DNA of 64,000 nucleotides from Microcebus murinus (GCF_040939455.1 NC_134109.1:36597501-36661500), one strand, 5' to 3'. Counted from the first letter of the stretch, positions 46,786 to 59,439 are shown. Notes: a model not told the origin generated them from the letters alone. Translations and numbers: made by a program.

Positions 46786-47790
46786 TTTTCTAAAATTTAT
46801 TTTCTTTAATTGATGAATACAAGTTGTATATACTTATGGTGTACAGCAGGATATTTTGATATATGAATACATTGTAGAATGGCTAAATCAAGCCAATTAA
46901 CATATTCACTACCTCACATACTTATTTTTTATGTGTGTGTGTGGTGAGAACAGTTCTACTCTCTTAGCAATTTTCAAGTATTATACAGTATGTTGTTATT
47001 AACTACAGTCAGCTTGTTGTACATTAGCACTCTTGAACTTATTTTTCCTGTCCAACTGAAATTTTATATCCTTTCATCGGCATCTTCCTACTTCCCCCTC
47101 CTCTCTGGTCCTGGTAACCACTGTTCTCCTCTTTGCTTCTATAGGTTTGACTTTAAAAAATTCCATATATAGATATATATGTGGAAAATGTATATACACA
47201 CACATATATAAAATATGTGTATACATATACATGATATCATGTGCTATTTGCCTTTTTTATTTTTTAGAGACAGGGTCTCACTCTTGCTCAGGCTGGTATT
47301 GAACTCCTGAGCTCAAGCTATCCCCCTGCCTTGGCCTCCCAGAGTGCTAGGATTATAAGCATGAACTGCTACACCTAGCCTGATACTTGGCTTTTTGTGC
47401 CTGGTTTATTTCACTTAATATAATGTCCTCCAAATTTATTTTTGTTTCACAAGCGACAGGATTTCTTTCTTTTTTTAAGGCTGAATAGTATTCTGTCGTG
47501 TATATATACACCACATTTTCTTTATCCGTTTGTCAGGTGGTGGACACTTAGATGGATTCCATATCTTGGGCTATTGTGAATAGTGCTGCAGTGAACATGG
47601 GAGTGCAGATGTCTCTTCAACATACTGATTTCCTTTGGATATATACCTAGCAGTGAAATTGCTGGATCATATGGTGGTTCTATTTTTAATTTTTTGAGGA
47701 ACCTCCATACTGTTTTCCATAATGGCTATACTACAGTTTCTTCAGAATCTTGCCAACACTTGTTTTCTGTTTTGCGGGATTTTTAAAAAT
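46786..47790 (-). mobile_element. second old L1 3' half, split by an Alu arm
   Basis: ATATACTTATGGTGTACAGC and ATTAACATATTCACTACCTC begin the element. After an Alu arm at 47263-47383 it continues with GCTGAATAGTATTCTGTCG, GAAATTGCTGGATCATATGG and CCATACTGTTTTCCATAATG. All are in minus orientation. Confidence 0.85.
47263..47383 (-). mobile_element. Alu arm inside an L1
   Basis: AGAGACAGGGTCTCACTCTTG to GAACTGCTACACCTAGCC. Confidence 0.8.
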
Positions 47791-48302
47791 AGCCAATTCA
47801 TAGTTATTTTAGAGTCTATCATCTGAGTGATCTCTGGGTCTATTCTGTTTATTGTCTCATTTCTTGACAATTTGTTGGTGTTTCCTTATGTCTGTCTCTC
47901 AGATTGAATTCTGGACATCGTGTGTAGAAGAAAAGTAGAGATTGAAGTAAATAGTATTTACCCTTGGAAACGGACACCTGTGCTTCTGTCATACTGGGAG
48001 TGTTGAGAGTTGAACAGTCTACTCTGGTTTGGATTTTGTTGTTGCTATAGTTACCTTAGTATACCACTGACTTCAGATTCCTTCAGCTGTGAGCTGTTAC
48101 TATCTTGTGCTTAGCATCGGGTCTGGGATGCTGGAAGGTTATTCTCATTGTCTGTGCTCCGCTCTCAGTTTCAGCAAGCCCTGATCACTCCATGCTCTGC
48201 ATCCTCCAGCAGCCAACTGTTGATGCTCTTTACTTAGTGTGAGACTTGGTAGAAACAGAGTCATTCTTCTACTTGATTTTTGTGTTTGTTTGTTTTGGTT
48301 TT

Positions 48303-48355
<53 letters not shown>

Positions 48356-48465
48356 ATCTGTATTTCTGTGCCACCATTTGATTGATTGTTAACTTGGCTG
48401 GCTAAAATAAGTCAAGGTTAGAGAGAATTTTGATCTAGAATTTTGAAGGCATTATTTCATTTTTT
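47790..48465 (-). mobile_element. ancient LINE, continuation, with a (TA)n microsatellite
   Basis: GAATTCTGGACATCGTGTG, GGAAACGGACACCTGTGC and GAAACAGAGTCATTCTTCTAC continue the old LINE-like sequence. A (TA)n array interrupts it at 48306-48347. Confidence 0.4.
48306..48347 (+). repeat. (TA)n microsatellite
   Basis: About 20 uninterrupted TA units, self-complementary and likely length-variable. Confidence 0.95.
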
Positions 48466-48466
48466 C

Positions 48467-48735
48467 CCTCACTCTCTTGCCCAGGTTGGAGTGCAGTGAT
48501 GCCATCCTGGCTCACTATAACTTTAAACTCCTGGGTTTGAGCAATCCTCCTGGCTCAGTCTCCTGACTAGGTCTACAGGCATGTATCATTGCAAATAGCT
48601 AATTTTTGAGGGAGGGGTGGGAGGTGGGGACAGGGTCTCACTATGTTGCCCAGGCTAATCTCAAACTCCTGGTCTCAAGCGATCCTCATGCCTTGGCCTC
48701 CCAAAATGCTAAGGCATGAGCCATTGTGCCCAGAT
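48467..48735 (-). mobile_element. Alu, older, lacks the 5' T tail
   Basis: CTCACTCTCTTGCCCAGG to GAGCCATTGTGCCCAGATG. Confidence 0.85.
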
Positions 48736-48967
48736 GATTCTTCAATTTTTTTATGTGACCTCTTTTCTACAAGGACACTTTTAGAATCTTTCCTTTTTCT
48801 CCAGCATTCGGAAATTTCAAGATATATGTGCCTGGGTGTGGGTCTTTTTTGGTATCTTTTTTGCTGGACACTCAGTTTTTCTGTTCTAATTTCTTTGTAC
48901 TCTGTTTCTGGACTTTTCATTTTTAGGATATTTGACTTCCTAGATTGATGAGTCCTCTGATTTTCTT

Positions 48968-49268
48968 TTTTTTTTTTTTTCCTTCATTTTTTATTAGAGA
49001 CAGGGTCTTCGCTGTCATCTAGGCTGGAGTGCAGTGCAATCACAGTTCACTGCAGCATCAAATTCCTGAGCTCAAGCAATCCTCCTGCCTAAACCTCCTG
49101 AATAGCTAGGCATGTGTCACGATATCTGGCTAGTTTTCTTATTTTTTCCTAGAGACAGGGTCCTGCTATGTTGCCCAGGCTGGTCTTGAACTCCTGGCTT
49201 GAAGTGATCCTTCCCCCTTGGCCTTCCAAAGTGCTGAAATTACAGGTGTGAGCTACCATGCCTGGCTT
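48968..49268 (-). mobile_element. Alu, older
   Basis: T tract to GAGCTACCATGCCTGGCTTG; followed directly by a second Alu. Confidence 0.9.
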
Positions 49269-49287
49269 GGTTTTCTTTTCTTTTTTT

Positions 49288-49614
49288 TTTTTTTGAGACA
49301 GAGTCTCGCTTGTTGCCCAGGCTATAGTGAGTGCCGTGGCGTCAGCCTAGCCCACAGCAACCTCAAACTCCTGGGCTTAAGTAATCCTTCTGCCTCAGCC
49401 TCCCAAGTAGCTGGGACTACAGGCATGCGCCACCATGCCCGGCTAATTTTTTTATATATATATATTAGTTGGCCAATTAATTTCTTTCTATTTATAGTAG
49501 AGACAGGGTCTCGCTCTTGCTCAGGCTGGTTTCGAACTCCTGACCTCGAGCAATCCGCCCGCCTCGGCCTCCCAGAGTGCTAGGATTACAGGCGTGAGCC
49601 ACCACGCCCGGCCT
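49288..49614 (-). mobile_element. Alu, young type
   Basis: GAGACAGAGTCTCGCTTG to CCACCACGCCCGGCC with the TATATTAGTTGGCCAATT insert. GTTTTCTTTTCTTTTTTT duplications lie at 49270-49287 and 49616-49633. Confidence 0.93.
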
Positions 49615-49790
49615 AGTTTTCTTTTCTTTTTTTCTTTTCCTTCTCTTTCTTTTCTACTTTAGTTGGGAGTATTGTTTAACTGTATCTTTTGGCTCTTGTA
49701 TAGATTCTGTATATTTACCATCTTACTTTTAACTTCTAAGAGCTCTTTGTTGTTCTCTGAATGTTTTTCTTCTTTGTTAAAGTACACCTA

Positions 49791-49897
49791 AAAATATGGA
49801 ATGCTTCACAAATTGGCACGATCATTCTTGTGCAGAGTCCATGCTAATCCTCTCTGCATCATCCCAATTTTAGTATATACAATGCTAAAGTGAGCCC
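49791..49897 (-). pseudogene. U6 snRNA pseudogene, full length
   Basis: Read on the minus strand, this 107-base segment aligns along the whole U6 snRNA: a diverged 5' GTGCTCGC-like end, the recognisable middle containing CATATACTAAAATTGG-like sequence, and the terminal GGAA-CATATTTT-like end. Many substitutions are present in the regions that pair with U4 and the 5' splice site. No snRNA-type TATA or proximal element is seen upstream (above 49897), so it is a dead retrotransposed copy, a common class in primate genomes. Confidence 0.9.
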
Positions 49898-50359
49898 CAT
49901 GATGGTTTTTTATTTTCAAATGTATACACCTGTGCATAGTCATCACCAGATTTTTTCCTTTGTTCTCTTTCCCAGTTTATACATCCCCAAAAGATAACTA
50001 GTATTCTAACTTCTATCATTATACATTCGTTTTGCCTCTTCTTAAACTTTATAGAAATGAAATCATATATTACTCTGCAGTCTGACACAAATGAGTACTA
50101 TATGATTTCATTTCTACAAAGTTTAAGAATTTTGTCAGTTTTCATTCCACTAAACAGTTCTGAGATTCATCCATGTTGTTACATGTATGTTTTTTATTAC
50201 TGTGTAGAATCCATTGTATTAATATACCTCAAATTGTCAACAAAGCCTACTTAAACAACTGAATAATTATTTAATTGTCTAATTAATCATCTTGTAATTA
50301 TCTTAAAAGCTTGTAATTTTCCTAAAACTAATATGCCAATAGTATATTTGCCTTGTTGG

Positions 50360-51085
50360 TTAGGCCAGAAACCTAGGAGTCACTTTTGATTACTCTTCTT
50401 ATACCCACCCCACTTGCAATCTTACCAGAAAGTTCTGTTTATTCCTCTTTCATTTTTGTGACCAGAGTCCACCCTCTTCTCCTTGCCATCATATTTCTTT
50501 CCCAGAAGTTTTCCCAAACCTCTACTCTCACTGTTGCCGTGAAGCCTGCTCTCCAGGCAGCAGCCAGAGGAGTCCAGTGTCTTCTTACCTGCTCTGAACC
50601 CGCAGTGACCTTCTTTCTCACTTGACAATAAAATCCAAAGTTCTTACCATGGCCTGCAGAGCTCTTATCTGGCTCCAGCAACCTCTTTCATTCATTTCCT
50701 GTGCCACTCTTCCTTTCTCTGACTCAACTTTAGCTGTACGTGCCAACTTTCTGTTTTTTTCTGCCGACAGCGATCTTGCCCCATGTAGTCCAATACTTTG
50801 TTCCCTCATTTCCTTCTGGTCTCAGATCAGTTGCCACCTCCTCATGGGAGAGGCTTTCTCTTAATGGTTGAATCTATTAAATAAAAGGCCTCTCCTGCCT
50901 CATTTTTCTTACATTATACTATATTATTTTTTATAACACTCATCACTGGCTATTTTTATTATTATAATTATCTATGTAGCCATTTATCCTCCCATGAGGG
51001 CAGGGACTTTGTCTATGTTCTTTGCTTAATCCAGTATGTTCTAGGCCTATCATGTCATAACCCTTCAGGAATTGTTTTTGAATTC
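50360..51085 (+). mobile_element. long L2 LINE 3' segment
   Basis: AATAAAATCCAAAGTTCTTACC, CATGGCCTGCAGAGCTCTT, TCAGTTGCCACCTCCTCATG and ATGAGGGCAGGGACTTTGTC occur in L2 order on the plus strand. Open frames here on both strands are incidental. Confidence 0.85.
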
Positions 51086-52434
51086 TCGAGTAGGGTAATT
51101 CTTTAGAACTTTTGAGTAGATTTAATGTTGTTAGAGCTTATCAATTTCTAACTATAACATACATAATATTCAGGTAGCTGGCTCGTAGATAATGTATATC
51201 ATTTTATAATAGGACATGGTTCTTTTTATTTTTCCTAGGGTTTTGTTGTGTTTTTTTTTTTTCAGTTATTAAAGACAACATGTGCTTAATTCTTCAAAGT
51301 GTCTTTTCAGAATTAGAAAAAAAAGAAATAGTAAACATATAGTACCAATTCAAGAATTGGATTATTTCACATTGCTTCTGACTGTTCCAAATTAAGACAT
51401 CTGGTGACTGTGGAAGTTTGGTTTCTCTGTTTGGTTAACCAGCTGGTTGTTCTGGAAAAGAAAAAGGCAGTTAATTGTTCTTGTTGAAAGAAGCTGGGCA
51501 TTTATAGACTTACTATAAAGGGTGACTTTTGGATGGGACATTTTCCTGGGAAACTGGACATCTTAGGATGTTATTGGGGAAAATGGCTTTGCTTTTAAAA
51601 GGTGGTTTGAATGTGATATCTGAAACTTGCAGTATATTCTTACACTGCACGAGAAAGTGTGTGTCATTCCCTCCCACCCCTCCCCCTTTTCCTTGGTAAC
51701 AGATTCCTACAATTTAAAAATTGTGCTTTTCCTAAGAATTTTAGTGTATTTAATGCATGAGATGCCATATGTTGCTGCAACCAGTATCTTGAACATTCAT
51801 GTGAATAAGAATAGCATCTTCAGACTTGCTAAGCAGGATTAATTTACAAAGACACTGAGTCTCAGTCATTAATGAATATGAAATTTAAAATTATATTGGA
51901 GTTGTAGCAGATGTCAGTTTAGCATACCTTCCACTAAATATTCAGCATTTCTTCCCAATTTGAAACAAATGGTTCTTTGGCAAATTGTTTTAAAGACAAT
52001 TCTGTGGCTGGTTTAAAACATACAAATTTTTCCAAATTGTTGATATAAAAGTTTTCTGGGAAAGATTCTACTGAAGTTTTACCAATGTATACTTTTTATC
52101 CCAAGGTATTATTTCCTTTAGGACTTCCGGATAATGTATTATACATTTTATATATAATATATAAGATGTGTGTAATATATGAGTGTTGCTATTTCACTCT
52201 TCATTGTTTTTCTGAAATGTTAACAAGATTCTTAAGCTTCCCCTGTGCAGTTTTGTTTCAGATAAGTGGACATCAGATATGTTTCTTGAATATTAAGCCT
52301 CTTTAATGTCCAGTATAGAGCTCTTGTGGCTACCATTAGGTTTTTCATGTTTGCCAACTGGCCTTGCCACTAGCGCATGACATTAGACATTAGCAGCTAT
52401 TGCTTCCAGGTCATCTGCTCATATTCCCTCTTTT
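51086..52434. other. intronic stretch, apparently unique
   Basis: No repeat family recognised and no coding signal; a possible place for conserved non-coding sequence. Confidence 0.35.
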
Positions 52435-52450
52435 AAAAAATTAATATGCT

Positions 52451-52601
52451 GGCCGCGCGCGGTGGCTCACGCCTGTAATCCTAGCACTCTGGGAGGCCGA
52501 GGCGGGCGGATTGCTCAAGGTCAGGAGTTCAAAACCAGCCTGAACGAGACCCCGTCTCTACTATAAAAAAAAAAAAAAATAGAAAGAAATTAATTGGCCA
52601 A

Positions 52602-52652
<51 letters not shown>

Positions 52653-52836
52653 ATTAGCCGGGCATGGTGGTGCATGCCTGTAGTCCCAGCTACTCGGGAG
52701 GCTGAGGCAGGAGGATTGCTTGAGCCCAGGAGTTTGAGGTTGCTGTGAGCTAGGCTGACGCTATGGCACTCACTCTAGCCTGGGCAACAAAGTGAGACTC
52801 TGTCTCAAAAAACAAAAACAAACAAACAAACAAACA
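52451..52836 (+). mobile_element. young full-length Alu with an internal (AT)n array
   Basis: Starts GGCCGCGCGCGGTGGCTCACG and ends in an (AAAC)n tail. Perfect 16-bp duplications AAAAAATTAATATGCT at 52435-52450 and 52837-52852. The subfamily insert has expanded to (AT)n at 52604-52650. Confidence 0.95.
52604..52650 (+). repeat. (AT)n microsatellite inside an Alu
   Basis: About 23 AT units grown from the ATATAT of the subfamily-specific Alu insert. Confidence 0.95.
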
Positions 52837-52904
52837 AAAAAATTAATATGCTACATGCTTATGTAGCGGCAACATAATATGCACCTATTTTTAAAAAGTT
52901 TATA

Positions 52905-53065
52905 AAGGCAGGATAATGTAGGAATTAGTAGCATGGGCTCTGCAACAAGAATACTCAGAATTCAGAAACCAGCTTTACTACATATTAACTGTGCTTTTCT
53001 CATAAGCAAAATGGACATAATAGTACTCATGGGATTATTATTAAGTTATCATGAAAATTTCTGCA
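52905..53065 (+). mobile_element. MIR SINE
   Basis: ATTAGTAGCATGGGCTCTGC, CATATTAACTGTGCTTTTC and GGACATAATAGTACTCATGG fit a MIR. Confidence 0.6.
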
Positions 53066-53230
53066 ATATAGAAAAAAACTAGAAAGAAGACCACCCCCCC
53101 ACATACATACTCCAGGTATTTTTAAATATATTTTATGAACATTATTCTAGAGACCCTTCTGTGCATATATAAGGATAAAAATGGACAGAGGTATTCATTA
53201 ATACAAATAATTTTATTAAAGTGGGATAGT

Positions 53231-53518
53231 AAGGCCAGGTGTGGTGGCCTGTACCTGTAATTCCAGCACTTTAGGAGACCGAGGTGGGAAGGTAGGTCAC
53301 CTGAGGCTAAGTGTTTGAGACCAGCCTGGTCAACAAAGTGAGACCCTGTTTCTACAAAAAACTTTTTAAAAATTATCTGGGCATAGTGGCACATGCCTAT
53401 AGTCCTAGCTACTTTGGAGGCTGAGATGAGAGGATCCTTTGAGCCTAGGAGTTTAAAGTTATACCACTGTACTCCAGACTGGGTGACAGAGTAAAACTCT
53501 GTCTCTAAAAAAATAATG
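53231..53518 (+). mobile_element. Alu, older
   Basis: AAGGCCAGGTGTGGTGGCCTG to AACTCTGTCTCTAAAAAAA. Confidence 0.9.
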
Positions 53519-55432
53519 ATAATAAAGTGGGATAGTATGTTATACATTTTCTCTAAGTAGTATTACATTTAGTTTAACTTGGATTTAATCTACAAAAAAT
53601 AAATAAATGACTGAAATTCAGGTTTTTAATACAAGAGATTCTGATTCTTAAAAATTCACTTTGAATTTAATTTTTTAAAAAGATAAATGATATTAAGAGG
53701 TTGGAATTGTTGTGTTTTGGAGTTTGTTAAAGTACATGTTTCAGATATGTCCAGAGCTTATTGACTGATACAGTCAAATGTAGGGTTTCCTGGAGAGCAG
53801 ATAGCCTTTCATGTGGTGATTAGAGGACTCAGATTCCTTTCATTTTATGGATTTACCATCCTGTAGGGGGTTGGAGTCCCGTGCATCGAATCAGCAGATG
53901 GGGGAAGAAAAGGTGGAGAAGACACATCGCCTTCACTTGGCCTGAATGTGGCATGCGTCACTTCCACTGGCAAAAACTAGTCACATGCTGGGGCCAAGAT
54001 AGTCCTTGCTGGGAGACCTGGGCTGTCTTTTCAGAGATCGCGCTGAATGTCCTATACCAATCCCAGTCCCCTAAATCCCAGGTGTATTCCACTCCCTATG
54101 GTTGCTTCTCATTTCCCAAATTTTGCATGGAGACTTTACTAGTTTGTGGTAGAAAAAGAGTTTGAAATTAGGGTTTTTGCTTCTTAAACTCCAAATTGAT
54201 GATCTCTGAAAATATTCATAAGAAGTTATTAACATTTATTGCCTCCTGGAATAGGAAAGGAGCTTGAGCACAGAAATGTTCCAAGGCAGTAGTTTTGGAA
54301 CCTTTTGAATTTTGAACCACATGAATATGTTAGATATTCAAAAGTATAAATATTTTATGAAACTTGCCAGATGGAATTCTATATTAAGCTTTTTAAATAT
54401 TGTATCATATGAGTGACTTGTTTTTTTATTTTGTTGATGTGTTTAGAATCAGGGATCCTACCGTAATTACTGAGCATAGAATTTTTTTTAATTGCTTGCT
54501 ATATGGTTTCAAATTGCATAGATTTTTATAAAAAGTTTTCTGGGAGTTCCTCTGTGTATCTCATTTTTCCTTTTTATTTTTGAACAAAAACAATTAAAAA
54601 GGGAGAGAGGAAGAACTGAAGATCCAAGTTCCTCTCTAATATGAATGAAATTTTATTTTTTAAAGTATTTTTTCTTAATCTTTATTTGTAGGGACTTTTT
54701 AAATTAGGTCAGTACTTGGTGATATACCCAAGATTTTATTTGATTATCTCTAATTAGGGTGGTTCTGGCTGCATTTACACAAACTGCTGCAAACTGACTT
54801 AAATAATCAGGAAATGTTGAATCTCATAAATATGGTATAAAACTTTCAATCAGTGGGCTCAGATCTACTTTAGAGTTAGGGCTCCAGATCTGGACAGCTT
54901 GTAGTTGGGAGGGGAATGCATGTACAGATTGGTAAAAATGTAAAGTTTCTGAACCAGTAAATGGTATGGGATTAGTGTGATTGGGTTAGGCTAATCAGTA
55001 CCAGTCCCAGAGATGGAGTCAAGAGCTAAAACCATATTGATGCCACCTGGTGGGGAGAAAGGGGGAATTTGAGGAGTTACATTATTTTGTCCATTTGGAT
55101 GTCTTAATTGTCCTTCAAATAAAATTTGTCTAATTGACTTCTCTGTCCCTAATTATAACTTTTGGGGAATATAATGGTGCTGGATAATGGGTACATGGGG
55201 ATTTCTTTTACTGTTCTCTGCCCCATACAGATTCCATAATAAAAAGTTTTTAAAGAGAAAAGTGGATCACAATAAAAATAAAAAGTAAAGGATGATTGTT
55301 TATTGTAACTCTTTTTCTGGGTTGGCATATGTTTTTACAATCATACTGCTTGCTTTCTTTCTCCTCTATTAATATGTAGAATTAAAATGTAATTCTTTTT
55401 CTCAAAGCCTAATAAGCATATCCCTTAAAGTT
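53519..55432. other. intronic stretch, unassigned
   Basis: The GC-richer part at 53.87-54.13 kb with an open plus frame looks like an old dispersed repeat rather than an exon. The remainder shows nothing recognisable. Confidence 0.35.
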
Positions 55433-55446
55433 GACAGCAGTACTTT

Positions 55447-55765
<319 letters not shown>

Positions 55766-56047
55766 GACAGTAGTACTTTAATATATACATAGAAGACCAA
55801 TAGCTTACTATCAGAATGAAGATAGGTTTACAGGTTTTGAAGTTACCACTTGAATTTCAAACCAAACTCTCCTAATATGCTCACTTAATAGCTACAAGAG
55901 CATGGGCAAGTTAGTTTCTCTTAGCTTCAATTTCCTTTGTAAAATGATATAATAAAACTTCTCATAAAGATAAATGATTAGAATTTAAAACCTGTATGTA
56001 AGTTTCTAGCAAATAGCCTAGCATTTGTTGAACTCCAGTTATAGTTA

Positions 56048-57603
56048 TAGCCATGTGCTGCTTAACAATGAGAAATATGGGGTTAGGCCAGCGGTTCCCC
56101 AATCTGTTTTGGCACCAGGGACCAGTTTCATGGAAGACAATTTTTCCACAGACGAAGGCGGAGGGATGGTTTCAGGGTGATTCAAGCACTTTACATTTAT
56201 CATGTAGTCAGAGCTCTCTGCTAATGCTAATCGGTATTTGCAGCTGCTCCCCAGCGCCTCAGCTCCACCTCACATCATCAGGCATTAGATTCTCTTAAGG
56301 AGTGCGCAACCTAGATCCCTCGCACGTAGGGTTTACAGTAGGGTTCAGGGTCTTCTGAGAATCTAATGCTGCTAATCTGACAGGAGGCGAGCTCAGGCGG
56401 TGATGCAAGTGATGCCAGGCGGCTGTAAGCATAGATGAAACTTCGCTCGCTCACCTAATGCTCACCTCCTGCTGTACAGCTCAGGTTCTAACAGGCCATG
56501 GACTGGTACAGGTCCTTGGGCAGTGGTTGGGGACTGTAGGTTAGGCAGTTTTGTCATGTTGACATCACAGGATGCACTGTGCTTACACAATTTAGATGGT
56601 ATAGCTCACTGCACACCTAGGATATGTGGTATAGCTTATTGCTCCTAGGCCACAAACTTGTACAACATGTCACTGTATTGAACACTGCAGGCAGTTGTAA
56701 TACAATGGTAAATATTTGCATATCTAAACATAAAAATATACAGTAAAATTATGGTATAAAAAAATAAAAAGTGGCATACCTATAATGTGCACTTATCATG
56801 AATGGAGCTTGCAGGACTGGAAGTTGCTCTTGGTGAGTAAGTGAGTTAAATACTGTATACATAGGCCACACTAAACTAATAAATTTTTTTTTCTTTCTCC
56901 AATAATTAACTTTGCTTACTAGAACATTTTTGCTTTCTAAACTCTTGTTTTTTAAAACTTTTTGGCTTTTTTGTAGTAATGCTTAGCTTAAAACACAAAT
57001 GCATTATACAGCTGTACAAAAATATTTTTATATCCTTATTTTATAAGCATTTTTCTATTAAAAAAATTTTTTTAAACTTTTTTGTTAAAAACCAAGACAC
57101 AAACACATTAGCCTAGGCCTATACAGTGTCGGGATCTTCAATATCACTGTCTTTCTACTTCCACATCTTGTCCCACTGGAAAGTCTTCAAGATCAATAAC
57201 ATACATGGGGTTGTCATATCCTATGATAACAATGCCTTCTAGAATACCTCCTGAAGGACCTGCCTGAGGCTGTTTTACAATTAACTTTTTTTTAAATAAG
57301 CAAAAGAAATACACTCTAAAACAACAATAAAAAGTATAGTGTAGTAAATACATAAACCAGTAACATAGTCTTTATTATCATTATCAGATATTATGTATTG
57401 TACATAATTGTGCTATACTTTTATTTGACTGGCAGCACAGTTGGTTTGTTTAAACCACCAGCATCACTATAAATACATGAGTAATGTATTATTGTGCTAT
57501 GACGTTATGATGGCTACAATATAACTAGGCTATAGGATTTTAGCTCCATTAAAATCTTAAGGGACCATCAGTGACCAAAACATTGTTACACAGTGTGTGA
57601 CTG
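56048..57603 (-). mobile_element. Tigger (Tc1/mariner) DNA transposon, interrupted by a hAT MITE
   Basis: The left end reads CATGTGCTGCTTAAC and the right end ACACAGTGTGTGACTG, the known Tigger terminal repeats in inverted arrangement. On the minus strand, 57144-57353 encodes the acidic C-terminal tail of a Tigger transposase (ILEGIVIIG and DLEDFPVGQDVEVE segments). Most of the transposase is deleted. The MITE at 56089-56538 lies about 40 bases inside the left end. Confidence 0.8.
56089..56538 (-). mobile_element. non-autonomous hAT (MITE) of the same family as 37131-39991
   Basis: The 450-bp element starts CAGCGGTTCCCCAATC and ends GGTTGGGGACTGTA, with perfect 8-bp duplications GGTTAGGC at 56081-56088 and 56539-56546. 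Its two halves match the two ends of the long hAT element in opposite orientation and it has no transposase. It sits inside a Tigger element. Confidence 0.85.
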
Positions 57604-57652
57604 TTTCCTTTTCTTGCTTTATTTTAAGTGCTATTATAAAGAGTGCTTTTTT

Positions 57653-57988
57653 TTTTTTTTTTTTTTTTTTTTTTGAGACAGAGTCTCGCTTTGTTGCCCA
57701 GGCTAGAGTGAGTGCCGTGGCGTCAGCCTAGCTCACAGCAACCTCAAACTCCTGGGCTCAAGTGATCCTTCTGCCTCAGCCTCCCGGGTAGCTGGGACTA
57801 CAGGCATGCGCCACCATGCCCGGCTAATTTTTATATATATCAGTTGGCCAATTAATTTCTTTCTATTTATAGTAGAGACGGGGTCTCGCTCTTGCTCAGG
57901 CTGGTTTTGAACTCCTGACCTTGAGCAATCCGCCCGCCTCGGCCTCCCAAGAGCTAGGATTACAGGCGTGAGCCACAGCGCCCGGCCT
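57653..57988 (-). mobile_element. young full-length Alu
   Basis: Long T tail, then CpG-rich Alu to GAGCCACAGCGCCCGGCC. Duplications AAGAGTGCTTTTTT lie at 57639-57652 and 57989-58002. It is almost identical to the Alu at 15416-15757. Confidence 0.95.
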
Positions 57989-58289
57989 AAGAGTGCTTTT
58001 TTAAAAAAAACTAATTTCCCTGTACAAAGGTCTCCCTGCAAACAAACAGATAAATGATATATCCTTTTAGGTTTATTCTATTTCTCCTAGAACTCTTAAG
58101 CTTTTAATGCATGACAGTTGAATCATTTATGCATTCACTTATTACAACAAATAAGCAAGAAAGACTCAGGTAATAAGTTCAACAGTAAAATAGGATTTTT
58201 CAAAGATTATACAGAGTGAAAAGTGCAAATTGTAAAGAAGATAACATATAAATGTGATGTCATTTCTAAAAATTCTTAATCAGAGGAGT

Positions 58290-58450
58290 GAAGTTTTAGC
58301 TGTGTCTGTAATGTTTCATTTCTTTAAATAAATGGAAGCAAATATGGCAAAATGTTAATATTTGTTAAATATGGGTGGTATGCATCTGGGTGTCTGTTAT
58401 ACTTTTCCTACACCTTGTGCTTTTAAAATATTTCATAATTAAACATTTTT
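58290..58450 (+). mobile_element. ancient L1-like 3' end, second copy
   Basis: GGAAGCAAATATGGCAAAATG, then GTTAAATATGGGTGG and a terminal AAATATTTCATAATTAAA match the same old L1 tail type as 60650-60785. Confidence 0.5.
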
Positions 58451-58989
58451 ACTTTTTAAATTAATAAAATAGATGATGTGATAGGTAATGGTGAGGGCTA
58501 CTTTATGTTGGTTAGTGGGGAGGGACTCTGGGGAGGTAACATACACTGAGACTTGAATAACAGGAAGGAGTTACTCATGCAAAAATGGAGGGAAAGAGTA
58601 CTACAGGAGGAGAAACAGCTATTGCTATGTAGGTTATTAAGTATGAAATGTCCGATTTCCTTAAGTAACTAAGTTTAACAGTTGATATCTCTGACATTTC
58701 ACTTTGACACTTCTTGGTTTATTTTTATTGAAGGTATGTCTTCATCCTTTCAAATATACAGTTTGGCTTAGGATTATCTTTCAAATTTTTTTTAGAACAA
58801 TTTTTGTGAAACCATAGATAAGTCAAAAATTCATGTTATCTTTGTTTTTTTTTATTTTTTTTTGTTTTTACTTTCCATTTTGCAGATGAATTTTTTTCTT
58901 TTTTATTTTTTTTTGTTTTTAGCATGTTATCTTTGAATATGAGTTCCATCATGGAAGCAATGCAGCGCAGACAACTTTATTTTATTTTA

Positions 58990-59262
58990 TTCTATTTTTG
59001 AGACAGAGTCTCACTCTGTCGCCTGGGCTAGAGTGCCGTGGCATCAGCCTAGCTCACAGCTACCTCAAACTCCTAGGCTCAAGTGATCCTCCTGCCTCAG
59101 CCTCCCGAGTAGCTGGGACTACAGGCATGTGCCACCATGCCCGGCTAATTTTTTCTGTATATATTTTTTGTTGGCCAATTTATTTATTTGTATTTTTAGT
59201 AGAGACGGGGTCTCGCTCTTGCTCAGGCTGGTTTTGAACTCCAGAGCTCAAGCGATCCTCCT
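58990..59262 (-). mobile_element. Alu, truncated at its 5' end
   Basis: CTATTTTTGAGACAGAGTC to CTCAAGCGATCCTCCTGTG, with the TTGGCCAATTTATTTA insert; the CpG-rich head is missing. Confidence 0.9.
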
Positions 59263-59430
59263 GTGTCGGCATCAGTGAAGTGTTTGGAGAGGATGCGGCT
59301 ATTGAAGAATGCACAGTACATGGATGGTTTGAGAAGTTCTGTTCTGTTGATTTTAATCTTGAAAGTTAGGACAATTCGCATATCAAAAAGAGCAAAAACA
59401 GTGATGGATAATGATCCAGTTTTCAACAAT
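59262..59430 (+). mobile_element. possible mariner transposase fragment
   Basis: One frame reads GWFEKFCS followed by a LES-like segment, and another frame a DND segment, resembling the second helix-turn-helix region of mariner transposases. The match is short and frameshifted and starts right at the 3' end of an Alu. It is weak evidence. Confidence 0.3.
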
Positions 59431-59439
59431 GATAATTTC

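Noticed and set aside
50386..50864. Several overlapping frames on both strands
   Set aside because: The region is an L2 LINE tail; frames are incidental.
53881..54165. 94-codon frame as an alternative WDR89 exon
   Set aside because: There is no convincing splice-site pair and the sequence looks like an old dispersed repeat.
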